Shown: in pieces, positions 14,449-23,346 of the stretch | How the letters are laid out: the number at the start of each line of letters is the position of its first letter | Position numbering within the stretch: the first letter of the stretch is position 1 | Program-made: the position numbers and the translations under genes | Source of the DNA: Protula sp. h YS-2021 | Taxonomy: Eukaryota > Annelida > Polychaeta > Sabellida > Serpulidae | NCBI GenBank assembly: GCA_949752745.1 | Contig: OX457026.1 | Location: 72,543,091 to 72,607,090, forward strand | DNA length: 64,000 nt | Reading direction: 5' to 3' | Notes under the pieces: generated by a model | What the model saw: only the letters and a program-made list of their open reading frames with translations | What the model was told of the DNA's origin: nothing | Database searches by the model: none

Positions 14449-14633
14449 CTACCAGAGCTTTCGCCTATGGTTGAATCAGACGCAGAATCAACTATCGATG
14501 AAATAAGCAGAGCGCCCTATTGGTTGTCAAGTGGTAAAACGACAGGAAAGGATGGTAGTGCAGCGGAGTAGCTAAAATGCTGCAAAGCAACTCTACTGTC
14601 AATCCTCCACCATCCGCTACTCAGTGTGGAAGT
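14449..14633 (+). pseudogene. Exon-like segment to the right of the hAT element
   Basis: Two successive frames have coding-like composition: one reads an acidic/Ser stretch (MVESDAESTIDEIS) to a stop at 14569-14571, the other continues (VAKMLQSNSTVNPPPSATQ) to a good donor, GTAAGT, at 14634. Joining them needs a one-base shift. A possible partner exon starts at 16254 after a CAG acceptor. It may be a dead gene or a chance arrangement. Confidence 0.2.
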
Positions 14634-15178
14634 GTAAGTACGGTGCCGCAGGATATGTCAATGTACAGACCTTGTGATTACTTTTCAATATTGCGGCATA
14701 TATTCTTTCCCAAGTATATGTTGCTAAGAATGTACAACAGAAAAACTAGAACCGCCAGCGCACGCAAAACATCAATACACAGCCATATATTGTATACTTT
14801 CAATTGAGACCTATTTAGTTTCTTGTTTTTGTAAGCGAAAACATACGTCTCCGTGGCCAAATCTTTGGTTATGTATCTTCTAGTATATCTATAAGTACGA
14901 GAAAAGGAACAGTCACATTGAAAAATACAACATAATTGGTTAAATTACAAATTGGCTTGTAAGCGGTTTCGCATTGAGACTTTCGGCGAAAAGTTTTTGT
15001 TTTTCGACTGAATTCGGTTGGGGTAAAGGTATAAAGAAATGATAGAAAACAAAACTGGAAAAAATTTTGCCACAAACATTCACATGTTGGCTATTAAAGA
15101 GGCTGCGTAACATGTAAAATTCAAAAGTCTGCATCTTAGAATTAGAATTTTGATGTTTTCCCTTATCACTTCCTTATA

Positions 15179-15981
15179 CAGGGGCCCCGCGTTAATTCGT
15201 ACTCTTCGGGACCAAGGAAAAAAGTACGAATTAATCGAGGGTACCAATTAAGCGGGAGTCGAATTTTCGAACGCACAAAAACAGCAACAGGCTCAAATTT
15301 GCTGGTTTCAGCAACATTGATTATTTTATCCATATTTTTATCCATGATTCAAGAGTATTTTTGGGGTATACCGAACTCCGTAATGATCTGCGTTCTGGTT
15401 TTTGACTCATTGGTTATTTGCTTCAGCAATTTTAACTTAGTCCATGGTGTAGTCATGGTGTTTTCGTTTTGTTGCCATTTTGCAAATTGAATTGTTGAAT
15501 TGAAAAGTGTTCACAATTTATATTCTCACTCCGGAGCTCGTAGTGTCTAAACTGTCTGTAATAACCAAAATGCATGTTAAGTTTTAGCACAGTACGCGAA
15601 GAAACAATGCTCCGGAGTGGTGATGCTATGAAAAGACTGTGTACACTAAGACAGGCAGTGCACGAAGTTGACCGTGTCAGTCACAACACTTGCAACCGAG
15701 CATTTATGCCCCACAATGCGTGTTTATTAATCCCTTTTATCTTGCAACGCACGACGCCTGAGCTCCGTTTTGTTTAAACTAAGTGCAAAGTGCCATGTGT
15801 TCTACTCTACATTGTTACTAGGCCTGAATAATGGGTGTCACTTTTAGGAGAATTATTCGAGTCCTCGTTAATTCGTATCTTTACACAGGAGTGAACGGGT
15901 CCCAAAATCGGGACCAGCGAAACCGGTACGAATTAGCCGGGGGACCGAATTAACCGAGGACGAATTAACGTGGGGCCCCTG
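15179..15981. mobile_element. pogo/Tigger-like MITE (803 bp)
   Basis: Ends CAGGGGCCCC and GGGGCCCCTG are inverted repeats flanked by TA on both sides (15177-15178 and 15982-15983). Next to each end the motif TTAATTCGTAC is repeated and inverted. TA duplication and CAGGG termini fit the pogo branch of Tc1/mariner. It has no transposase. Confidence 0.85.
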
Positions 15982-16544
15982 TAACTTAACCCAAAAATGC
16001 AGTCGCAACGACACCTCCATCGGAAATATCCGAAAATACGAACTGGCTTATCAGCTGCAGAAGATTGTCAATTCTTTTGAAAAGAATGTCACAGTGAATT
16101 GCTTCTAATTTGCATACGACTATAAACTTGGAATTACCACTACAAACGCTGTTTTCCTGTTTTCACATCAAAACAACGCATTTTAGTTCTGCCAATATCG
16201 ATCGATGTGCTTATCAATTTCATTTTTTTTTCTCGCTTGTTCGAATACAGGGGTGGCTGCCACTTACCGGCCAGCTCCAAGAAGCAGCACGCTACAGGGT
16301 TTCCACGCATCGCTTCAAGTCCTCGCTATATAACGATATGCAACTCAACTGCAGTCGCTTTGAGGCATCTATGTGGCTACTTTGTGCGAAATTTAACGAC
16401 CCACAATGACCATATAGGGTTCGGTTATGTATATTCTATAATATATTGCGTAGTGTTAAAATGCCCAGTATCAATTGCATGCATGGTTTGTCTAATAATA
16501 ATGATTGGTTTAATACGTAGTATATTTGGACATTGTAAACTCTG

Positions 16545-16620
16545 GGCTAATGAATTATGTGAAGCGCTTCGGAATAAAGGGCTATATAAGAACCAGCTAG
16601 TATTATTATTATTATTTTAT
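16545..16620 (+). mobile_element. SINE 3' tail
   Basis: The sequence GTGAAGCGCTTCGGAATAAA..GGCTATATAAG followed by (ATT)n matches the conserved 3' tail shared by many metazoan tRNA-derived SINEs (GCGCTTTG, GGCGCTATATAA, then ATT repeats). The 5' part, with the tRNA-like head, is not recognisable. Confidence 0.6.
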
Positions 16621-17210
16621 TGGCATTTGCTAAAGGCCCCCAAAGTACAACGGCAATGAAATACAATTTCTGTGTTACGCTTTCTTTAAAAGAATATAAT
16701 ACGGAAATAACCACAAATTTCCCGCAATAACTGACATCTGTTTGCATACAGTGAGCACAGTTTATAACGTGAAAAAAAGTAAATAATTTTTGCAATTATC
16801 CACCAAAAAACTTTCGATCCGATATTTCAAAAAGGGAAGAAATTAAAAGCTAAATATTGCGGGTTTACAAAGTAAATTTAAACCTACCGCTGCATCTACC
16901 AACTACTTCGGTATATACTCTACAGATAGTCTATAACCCCTTTATTTAAACTTTTGGTCACTTGACTTTGGTCACATGACATTTAAAGGCGGTAATGTAA
17001 ATAAACATTTGGCAGGTGAGTGCGGAAGCTAACTTTTCTGTACGTTTAAGAAGAAATAAAAGATATAGAGCTCATGGGCATGAACTTTCTGTAAATGTTT
17101 GAATGACGACTGGTGTGCAGGATTCGTGCCTCAGAACATGTGAAGTTGACCCCTATTAGCGGGACAATGGAAGGTTTCGTAGGTTTGATAGAAAAATATA
17201 CGAAGTTATA

Positions 17211-17543
17211 AGCCTAATCACATTTTTGGGTGTTTCGAATAAAACGCACAAGAATTTGGAATTTCGAATGCAAGGGAACCGGGCAAAAATGAAAGAAATG
17301 ACAAAAGACATACAAGTACAGCAAAATCAGCTCTTACTCAGAACAGTTAAGAAATTGAAACTGAAAACTAGTTAAAACTTTTGATAAAATTTAAAATGAC
17401 ATACGGGTTGATTAAACACGATTACTCCTTGACATTTGAGCGAAATGTCCTTATCACTTCTTTCATTTTTACCCGGTTAGTTTGTATTTGAAACGTAGGA
17501 TATTTGCGCATTTTATTGGGAACGCCTAAAGTGTGATTAGGCT
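17211..17543. mobile_element. 333-bp foldback MITE with TA flanks
   Basis: Begins AGCCTAATCAC and ends GTGATTAGGCT. Imperfect inverted arms of roughly 110 bp include TTCGAATAAAACGC versus its diverged complement, and the CCGGGYAAAAATGAAAG segment. TA lies on both sides (17209-17210, 17544-17545). No coding capacity. Confidence 0.82.
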
Positions 17544-18025
17544 TACAGAAGTCTCAGGTGACTCGAAGCTCTCTACCGGTGAGACCACCCCACCGAAAAA
17601 TCAAATCTAGGTCTCCATGACATTTGAACACGAATGCGCCTGTATCGTAGAATTCTCGAAGGTATTACACCCATCAGTTATTCAATATGTAAAGAGAACT
17701 TTCTCATCCCATCACCTAGTCCCAGCGGACCCTTTCTATCTTCGTAGGACATAGGTAGACCGCAAGAGTCATCTAGGACTACCCATCACCAAGTGTGAAA
17801 GGAAAATGCCAGTGATTTTACCAGCAGGTTGTACAGCATTTGTACATCGCACATAAAATGTGATAATAAATTTTTCACACATTTTTTATTTGTTTCCTCA
17901 AATGACCATTGTGCACGCGAAACCGTGAACCGGCTTATTTGCTGACACAGGCTGCATGAACCTGGTTTTCTTTTACCAGTAGTAAGTGGAAAATCGTTTG
18001 GATCTGCGTACTTATTCTATTTCAG

Positions 18026-18081
18026 TGCTATACAACGCTTGGATGATGGGCTTATTGCAGCGGCGTTTGGGGTAGAGGCAA
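18026..18081 (+). other. Candidate isolated exon
   Basis: A strong pyrimidine tract and TTTCAG precede a 56-bp open stretch that ends at GTAAGTAA. One frame reads AIQRLDDGLIAAAFGVEA. No partner exons or homology were recognised, so it may be a cryptic exon. Confidence 0.2.
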
Positions 18082-18696
18082 GTAAGTAATTATTCAGCGA
18101 TATGCAATTTCATAACTCACATTTCCCAATTCTTGTTCCACCTGTTTCACTTTTACTTAACCCTGGCTATAAAGCGAGCGGCCTCACTAATAATTTTATT
18201 TAGCCGGTCAGAAGACTTTTCACACTCATATCAAAACTTATACAGAGAAAAAAACGAGCGGTTTAATTAAAAGTATGCAAAAAAGAAAGGTGATATCATT
18301 TTCCATATAAAATGAGTTACCATAGAAAGTTGCTTTAAACACAAGCCAAAATCTTTGTCAGCGCAGGGAGTCGAAAGAATTTCTGGAGGTATGCTATTTT
18401 ATTCCGTTTTTGTTCAATAGCCAACCTCTTTGGAAGTTCGGTCTGTTATGCATACCATCTCTTTACTTTGACTATAAATAATTAGATTAACAAAGCAATA
18501 TTGAATACAGAAGCTCAAACGATTTAATATTTAAATTAACGTAAATATAATCTATCAATTTCATAGTTGATAACCAGTAAAATACCATCGAAGTGATCAT
18601 TCATTCTTTCGCTGTTTCCTTCATCACCATCACATTTCCCCTTTTATACCACAAATTTAGAGAGAAACATTCTACATATTTCATCACATAAAAACA

Positions 18697-19585
18697 GCAC
18701 ATATTCAAACTTCCTTGAAAGAAAAAAGTTTGATTTTTACAACAGTCTTTCATAATTATAACAACGTTTTAACCAAGTTAAAAAGTTAACAATCCTTTGT
18801 TAATTCAAAGCACTCAGTATCAAATAAACCGACCAGTTATTCTTGTCTAGCCTAAAAATATTAAGTTTTAAATTTAATGATGATTTTATTGTTAGGTTAT
18901 GAGCCTCAGTACACGTATTAATAACACATATTCAAACTTCCTTGAAAGAAAAAAGTTTTATTTTTACAACAGTTTTCCATAATTATAACAACGTTTTAAC
19001 CAAGTTAAAAAGTTAACAATCCTTTGTTAATTCAAAGCACTCATTGTCAAATAGACCGACCAGTTGTTCTTGTCTAGCCTAAAATATTAAGTTTTAAATT
19101 TAATAATGATTTTATTGTTAGGTAATGAGCCTCATTACACGTATTGATAGTGTAACTTTCATTCTGCACATTTTAATGAACCTCTACAGTTTGTTAAAAA
19201 GTCCTTAGCATTCTTGAAAATATTGTCTCTTCTTGCAACTCAAAAACATTCTGAAAAACACTTTTCATTGACCCAACAGTTTTCCATAATTATAACAACG
19301 TTTTAACCAAGTTAAAAAGTTAACAATCCTTTGTTAATTCAAAGCACTCATTGTCAAATAGACCGACCAGTTGTTCTTGTCTAGCCTAAAATATTAAGTT
19401 TTAAATTTATTAATGATTTTATTGTTAGGTAATGAGCCTCATTACACGTATTGATAGTGTAACTTTCATTCTGCACATTTTAATGAACCTCTACAGTTTG
19501 TTAAAAAGTCCTTAGCATTCTTGAAAATATTGTCTCTTCTTGCAACTCAAAAACATTCTGAAAAACACTTTTCATTGACCCATAC
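18697..19585. repeat. Three-copy tandem block, units about 230-340 bp
   Basis: The segment with ATAATTATAACAACG and TTCAAAGCACTC occurs three times (from about 18748, 18978 and 19284). Copies 2 and 3 also share a 3' extension ending near TTTTCATTGACCCA. Copies are over 90% alike by eye, which suggests recent unequal duplication. Confidence 0.85.
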
Positions 19586-19885
19586 AAGTCGTTGATGTAA
19601 AAAAGCTGTTCTCTGATGAGATCTATCTGTTATGTATAAATACTGAGCGGATGATATTTCTATCTATCTATCCGTACTGTGCATCATCAGTGTTGAGTAT
19701 TCTCGCATAATGGTGAAAAAGGTCAACATGAGTGTCCAAGTCACTTAAATCTATATTTTAGTGACTTTTAAAAGTGATTCCTTTTCTTTATGAGCACTAT
19801 TTTGCCCTGAATCTCCAGTTTGTCAGGGGAGTAAAAAGGTGTTATACACAACACAGCGAACCGCCACAAAGGTCGGCTGTTAGAC

Positions 19886-19891
19886 AACAAC
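19886..19891. repeat. Left target-site duplication of the Polinton
   Basis: AACAAC directly precedes the element; the same six bases follow its right end at 37113-37118. Six-base duplications are typical of Polinton integrases. Confidence 0.95.
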
Positions 19892-20252
19892 AGTAGTATG
19901 ATAATGAGAGTTCTACCACACTTTGTGACGTCATACTGTCTGGAAGTGACGTCATCATGTCTGGAAGTGACGTCATCATGTCTGGACCGGAAGTGACGTC
20001 ATCATGTCTGGACCGGAAGTGACGTCATCATGTCTGGACCGGAAGTGACGTCATCATGTCTGGACCGGAAGTCATGATAAGCGTTAGGATAGGCGCGACC
20101 ATCTGTGACGTCATCATGACGTCATACTGAGATGATGCTGTCTGGAGCGAAAGTGGTTTGGCCGAGTCAATCAACATGAAGCCAATGAACTCGACCTGTC
20201 AATCAGTGTAACCATGGCAACAGACCCTAAAAAGCCACGACCCCCCCCCCCT
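19892..20252 (+). repeat. Polinton left terminal inverted repeat
   Basis: Inverted match to 36729-37112, ending inward at a C-run. It contains two 21-bp and three 26-bp-spaced CRE units, then a unique 200-bp part. It is 26 bp shorter than the right arm because it holds one fewer copy of the 26-bp unit (TGACGTCATCATGTCTGG plus ACCGGAAG). Confidence 0.95.
19926..20124. promoter_or_regulatory. Array of eight perfect CRE palindromes in the left TIR
   Basis: TGACGTCA, the consensus CREB/ATF site, occurs at 19926, 19947, 19968, 19994, 20020, 20046, 20106 and 20117. Six are evenly spaced at 21 or 26 bp (two to two and a half helical turns), the last two are 11 bp apart. The octamer is seen directly; binding by host bZIP factors is inference. 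Confidence 0.85.
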
Positions 20253-20645
20253 CGAAATTGTGATTTTTGCATATTTATCCGTTTCAGACGATTCTGAACA
20301 TTTTTCATTTTTTCGACCCCCCCCCCCCCTCGAAATTGTGATTTTTGCATATTTATCCGTTTCAGACGATTCTGAACATTTTTCATTTTTTCGACCCCCC
20401 CCCCCCCCTCGAAATTGTGATTTTTGCATATTTATCCGTTTCAGACGATTCTGAACATTTTTCATTTTTTCGACCCCCCCCCCCCCTCGAAATTGTGATT
20501 TTTGCATATTTATCCGTTTCAGACGATTCTGAACATTTTTCATTTTTTCGACCCCCCCCCCCTCCTCGAAATTGTGATTTTTGCATATTTATCCGTTTCA
20601 GACGATTCTGAACATTTTTTCATTTTTTCGACCCCCCCCCCCCCC
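20241..20645. repeat. About five copies of a 78-bp subterminal repeat with C-runs
   Basis: Each unit has 10-14 C followed by a 65-bp segment with TCGAAATTGTGATTTTTGCA and TTCAGACGATTCTGAAC, the latter a near-perfect palindrome. It lies just inside the left TIR and is absent from the right arm. Open frames through it on both strands are repeat artefacts. Confidence 0.95.
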
Positions 20646-20692
20646 TAGGCGAGCAACATTCTGTCAAGTCAGCTTCAGTTCCATCAGAGGGG

Positions 20693-20816
20693 TATATAAG
20701 GGATGAGCATACAGCAGTGACAGTCATTTCGGTGAGTGGAGCAAGGAAGTACAAGTTGTAGAACTACAATTGGATCACATCAGATCAAGGGATGGCATCC
20801 AGTGACAACTATTTCG
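20693..20816 (+). promoter_or_regulatory. Left outermost TATA box and spliced leader candidate
   Basis: A TATATAAG box lies at 20693-20700. Downstream are two look-alike donors, TTTCG|GTGAGT at 20737 and TTTCG|GTAAGT near 20816, the second following a short start frame (MASSDNYF) at 20792. This looks like the promoter and first exon(s) of a rightward spliced transcript; the acceptor cannot be identified with certainty, but 21657 is the best polypyrimidine-CAG downstream. Confidence 0.5.
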
Positions 20817-20829
20817 GTAAGTGTTTATT

Positions 20830-21200
20830 GAAACTTTATAAATAAAAAGTGAACTTTGTAAACAAACTTTAGTTATTTGCATAATTGAAACTTTGCAAAC
20901 AAACTGTGTAAACAAACTTTATAAACAAACTTTATAAATAAACTTTGTAAACAAACTTTGTAAACAAACTTTGTAAACAAACTTTGTAAATAAACTTTAT
21001 AAACAAAATTTGTAAACAAACTTTGTAAGCAAACTTTGTAAACAAACTTTGTAAACAAACTTTATAAATAAAATTTGTAAACAAACTTTATAAACAAACT
21101 TTATAAACAAAATTTGTAAACAAACTTTATAAACAAAATTTGTAAACAAACTTTGTAAACAAACTTTGGTTATTTGCTTAATTGAAACTTTGTAAAACAA
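20830..21200. repeat. AAACTTTGTAAAC tandem repeats in the putative left leader intron
   Basis: Some 22 degenerate copies of a 14-bp unit (AACAAACTTTGTAA with T/A variants). Related units on the opposite sense (TTTACAAACT) recur in the central convergence zone at 30.25-30.5 kb. Confidence 0.9.
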
Positions 21201-21340
21201 TACCTTTCGTTATACTTGGTCGATTTATATGAAAATTTCACCATTTGATTCAGTTTTATGTAAAGTTTTGTTATAAAGTAGTCATAGGCTATTTGCGCAG
21301 CTGGCTGTATGCATTTTTACCGCCATTACAGTGCTTCTTC

Positions 21341-21586
21341 GCGGATGAATACCATTTGGCAGACCATTTAACTTCACCGTCAGTTAACTTCACCGCTAGA
21401 TGTCTCTGCTGTGTAGCAGTGCAGCTGTACAACTCGACAACTGTAAGTGAGACATTCATATACACAAGTAAAATTCTGCTGAGTCAGCAATTTTTTAACA
21501 AAGTTACACACCATATTTTGATTACATGGAAGTAGTATAAAAGCATGAGTGAAACATGTCAACTAGTCAACTAGTAATACATTCTG
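21341..21586 (+). repeat. Internal inverted repeat, left copy (leader exon end, donor, TATA box)
   Basis: Inverted match to 35736-35982. Shared landmarks in order: GCGGATGAATACC, the leader-exon tail CAGCTGTACAACT, a donor GTAAGT (exon end 21442), GCTGAGTCAGCAATTTT, then a TATAAAAG box at 21536-21543 followed by GTCAACTAGTCAACTAGT. The repeat is separated from the terminal repeat by more than 1 kb of non-matching sequence. Confidence 0.9.
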
Positions 21587-21669
21587 TCAACAAGTCAACA
21601 AGTGGATATTGTGTGACGAGAAAAGACTTGACAATGTCGGCCTTACTTTTTCACAGATGTGTAGAGACC

Positions 21670-22068
21670 ATGGATGACGTCTTCAAAGTGAATTATGCTG
21701 ACTATGTGTTTTCAAAGCTTCCTGCTTTTGAATCGGATTGGATGCTGCAAGTGAAGAATTTACATCAGCATTGGGAAGCTGTTGGAAAGACCATTCCAAG
21801 AGATCGTTTCGTCCGCTCGTTTCTACGTGAATGTGAAGATCTACATTTACCGTTAACTTACGACATTGATTCAGCGTTTATCAACGTGAATACAATTTGG
21901 GCAGTTGAGCTCATGTTAGTTGTAGCTGCAAGAATCATTTTACATTATGATGATGATGTTCCATTGAAGACGAATGTATCAGAGCTTGTCCGATTCAACC
22001 ATGGACGAGTTGAAGTGAATTCAAAACTTTGCAAGTTCTTTGCTGACTCAGCAGATAGTTGGGTATAA
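21670..22068 (+). CDS. Polinton accessory protein, unrecognised (132 aa)
   Basis: First gene of the left arm. I start it at MDDVFKVNY because ACCATGG is a strong initiation context and lies just 13 bp after a good acceptor (TTACTTTTTCACAG, exon from 21658) that could receive the leader exon ending at 21442. In-frame upstream ATGs at 21634 and 21556 are alternatives; 21556 lies too near the TATA box at 21536 to be on its transcript. The protein is mixed alpha/beta in composition with no Cys cluster, membrane segment or known motif. Its TAA stop (22066-22068) lies inside the TATAAAAG box of the next gene. Confidence 0.7.
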   Translation: MDDVFKVNYADYVFSKLPAFESDWMLQVKNLHQHWEAVGKTIPRDRFVRSFLRECEDLHLPLTYDIDSAFINVNTIWAVELMLVVAARIILHYDDDVPLKTNVSELVRFNHGRVEVNSKLCKFFADSADSWV

Positions 22069-22070
22069 AA
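22063..22070 (+). promoter_or_regulatory. TATA box (TATAAAAG) overlapping the preceding stop codon
   Basis: The box sits 79 bp upstream of the ATG at 22149. Its TAA is the in-frame stop of the upstream gene. Confidence 0.7.
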
Positions 22071-22148
22071 GGGAGTGAACTCAGCAGAGTGAAGTCATTT
22101 CTCAGCAGACAGTTGGAGGGAGTGCATCATCAGTACATTGTAGCAGCC

Positions 22149-22796
22149 ATGGAGAACAAGACAAGCAACGCAACGCAGCGCAGCAGCAGCTTTAAAATTA
22201 GTGCTAACTTAACCATTACTGTGGAGCATGGAGAATATGGGCCATTTCTACGCATCACACGTGGAGAGAGATGGTGTGCTTATTCACCATCTTTGTGGAA
22301 GATTGTATGCCAAAGCTTGAAAAATTTACGCGACATTGGCTTCAAACTATACTTAACGCAAACGAAGTGGCTTGAAGTCATTTCATACTTGGATATGCGC
22401 TATGTGAGTTTTGTGCGCACGTCACGGTTTGAAGGGAAAGAATACACACATCACATCAACATGAATGATGGTGAATGGGAGACACTGCTTCAGGAGATGG
22501 ACAACATCAACTCAGCCCTATCACCATGTGAGGAATGTCATGACAAGAAAACGATCATCAAGCTGCAAAAGGATGGCCGGATGAAGTTGTCAAAGCTATC
22601 CAAGAAAAGGCTGGCTGAAGTTCAGTTGGAGAACATGAACGTACAAAATCAACTTGGACTTACCTGTGACTATTGCGGTGCTTGTGGATATGTGGAGGAT
22701 TATCATTGCCACTGCCACAAGTATAATTGCAAGTTGTGTGAACCAAGCAACTTCTGCGGCAAGTGTGGAGTACTTAAAGTCAGTGAAGCAAAGTAA
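22149..22796 (+). CDS. PC4-like plus zinc-cluster protein (215 aa)
   Basis: Start chosen at GCCATGG, downstream of the TATA box. Residues about 15-125 resemble a degenerate tandem PC4 arrangement: strand-rich segments, then a helix after a Trp (SLWKIVCQSLKN), then a second set ending HHINMNDGEWETLLQEM, matching the I-x-L-(N/D)-x-x-(E)W-x-x-L signature of the minus-strand proteins beside PolB. Residues about 130-210 form a Cys/His-rich module (CEECHDK, then CDYCGACG, HCHCHKYNCKLC, CGKCG) able to bind several zinc ions. A nucleic-acid-binding regulator is likely. The PC4 link is my inference from pattern, weaker here than for the protein at 31548-31892. Confidence 0.75.
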   Translation: MENKTSNATQRSSSFKISANLTITVEHGEYGPFLRITRGERWCAYSPSLWKIVCQSLKNLRDIGFKLYLTQTKWLEVISYLDMRYVSFVRTSRFEGKEYTHHINMNDGEWETLLQEMDNINSALSPCEECHDKKTIIKLQKDGRMKLSKLSKKRLAEVQLENMNVQNQLGLTCDYCGACGYVEDYHCHCHKYNCKLCEPSNFCGKCGVLKVSEAK

Positions 22797-22820
22797 AAGC
22801 CCACAAGACACTGAAACAAG

Positions 22821-23331
22821 ATGGACGCATGTTTTAAAAATGCTTATATTGACTTGATGATTGCTAAACTTGCTTGCTGTGGCACTCCAGACTATCAACT
22901 TTATCATTTGGATGCTTTTTGGGATGTTGTACATCATAGTCTTGATGTGATTGAACTGCATTCAAGATTTCTTGGAGAATGTCATAAAACTGGAATAGAA
23001 GAAGATCCTGACTTTGACTTTGATGCTGCACTTTATTCTACTCGCACTGATGTGGAAGTATATTTCACCGTGGTTGATCATTTGAGAGATTGTTGTAAAG
23101 AAGAAGAGGAAACCGAGCAGCTTTATCAGGTAAGTTATATAAAACCTTTTTTAATCATGTTTATGACAACATAGTGAATTGTTTCTCAAAGACATAACCA
23201 TGTTTTTCTTACTAGCAAATTTAGTTTTATGTGAGTGGTTTCAACGTAAACAAAGAAAGAATATGATAGAAGAGGCAGCAAATATATTAAAAGATATTTT
23301 ATTACAGGAAGAAACCGACATGTCAGAATAA
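22821..23331 (+). CDS. Accessory acidic protein with one intron (110 aa)
   Basis: Exon 1 is 22821-23129 and ends at CAG|GTAAGTT; exon 2 is 23308-23331 after TTTTATTACAG and ends in TAA. Splicing gives a phase-0 junction and replaces an unspliced hydrophobic tail by an acidic one (EEEETEQLYQ then EETDMSE). The N-terminal part (MDACFKNAYIDLMIAKLACC) is helical with several Cys. No family recognised. An AATAAA occurs over the stop at 23327-23332. Confidence 0.6.
23200..23331 (+). CDS. Small single-span membrane protein ORF within the intron (43 aa)
   Basis: Begins at ACCATGT inside the intron of the previous gene, reads a short hydrophobic segment (MFFLLANLVLCEW), a basic patch (QRKQRKN) and an amphipathic helix, then runs without a break into exon 2 of that gene, sharing its last seven codons. 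The layout suits a type of small viral membrane peptide made from the unspliced or alternatively started transcript. Short length limits certainty. Confidence 0.35.
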   Translation: MFFLLANLVLCEWFQRKQRKNMIEEAANILKDILLQEETDMSE

Positions 23332-23346
23332 AGAAGCAAAGTCAAC

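Larger units (their letters stand above)
11790..19885. other. Transposon-rich intergenic region between SGTA and the Polinton
   Basis: Contains no complete gene. It carries at least four insertions with terminal inverted repeats and target duplications, a SINE 3' tail, a degenerate three-copy tandem block, and two weak exon-like segments, each listed separately. SGTA reads leftward from 11789 and PRPF38A reads rightward from 37159, so this stretch holds the SGTA promoter and the former upstream flank of PRPF38A. Confidence 0.7.

Noticed and set aside
16207..16659. 150-aa and 99-aa overlapping ORFs after a CAG acceptor
   Set aside because: Two frames look equally coding-like and neither has recognisable homology or a confirmed upstream exon; part is SINE tail.
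20171..20611. Several open frames on both strands (Pro-, Gly-rich) in the left subterminal region
   Set aside because: They are readings of the 78-bp tandem repeat in different frames; unit lengths near a multiple of three keep them open.
20241..20645. CRISPR-like regular repeats
   Set aside because: Units are contiguous with no unique spacers and the context is a eukaryotic transposon.
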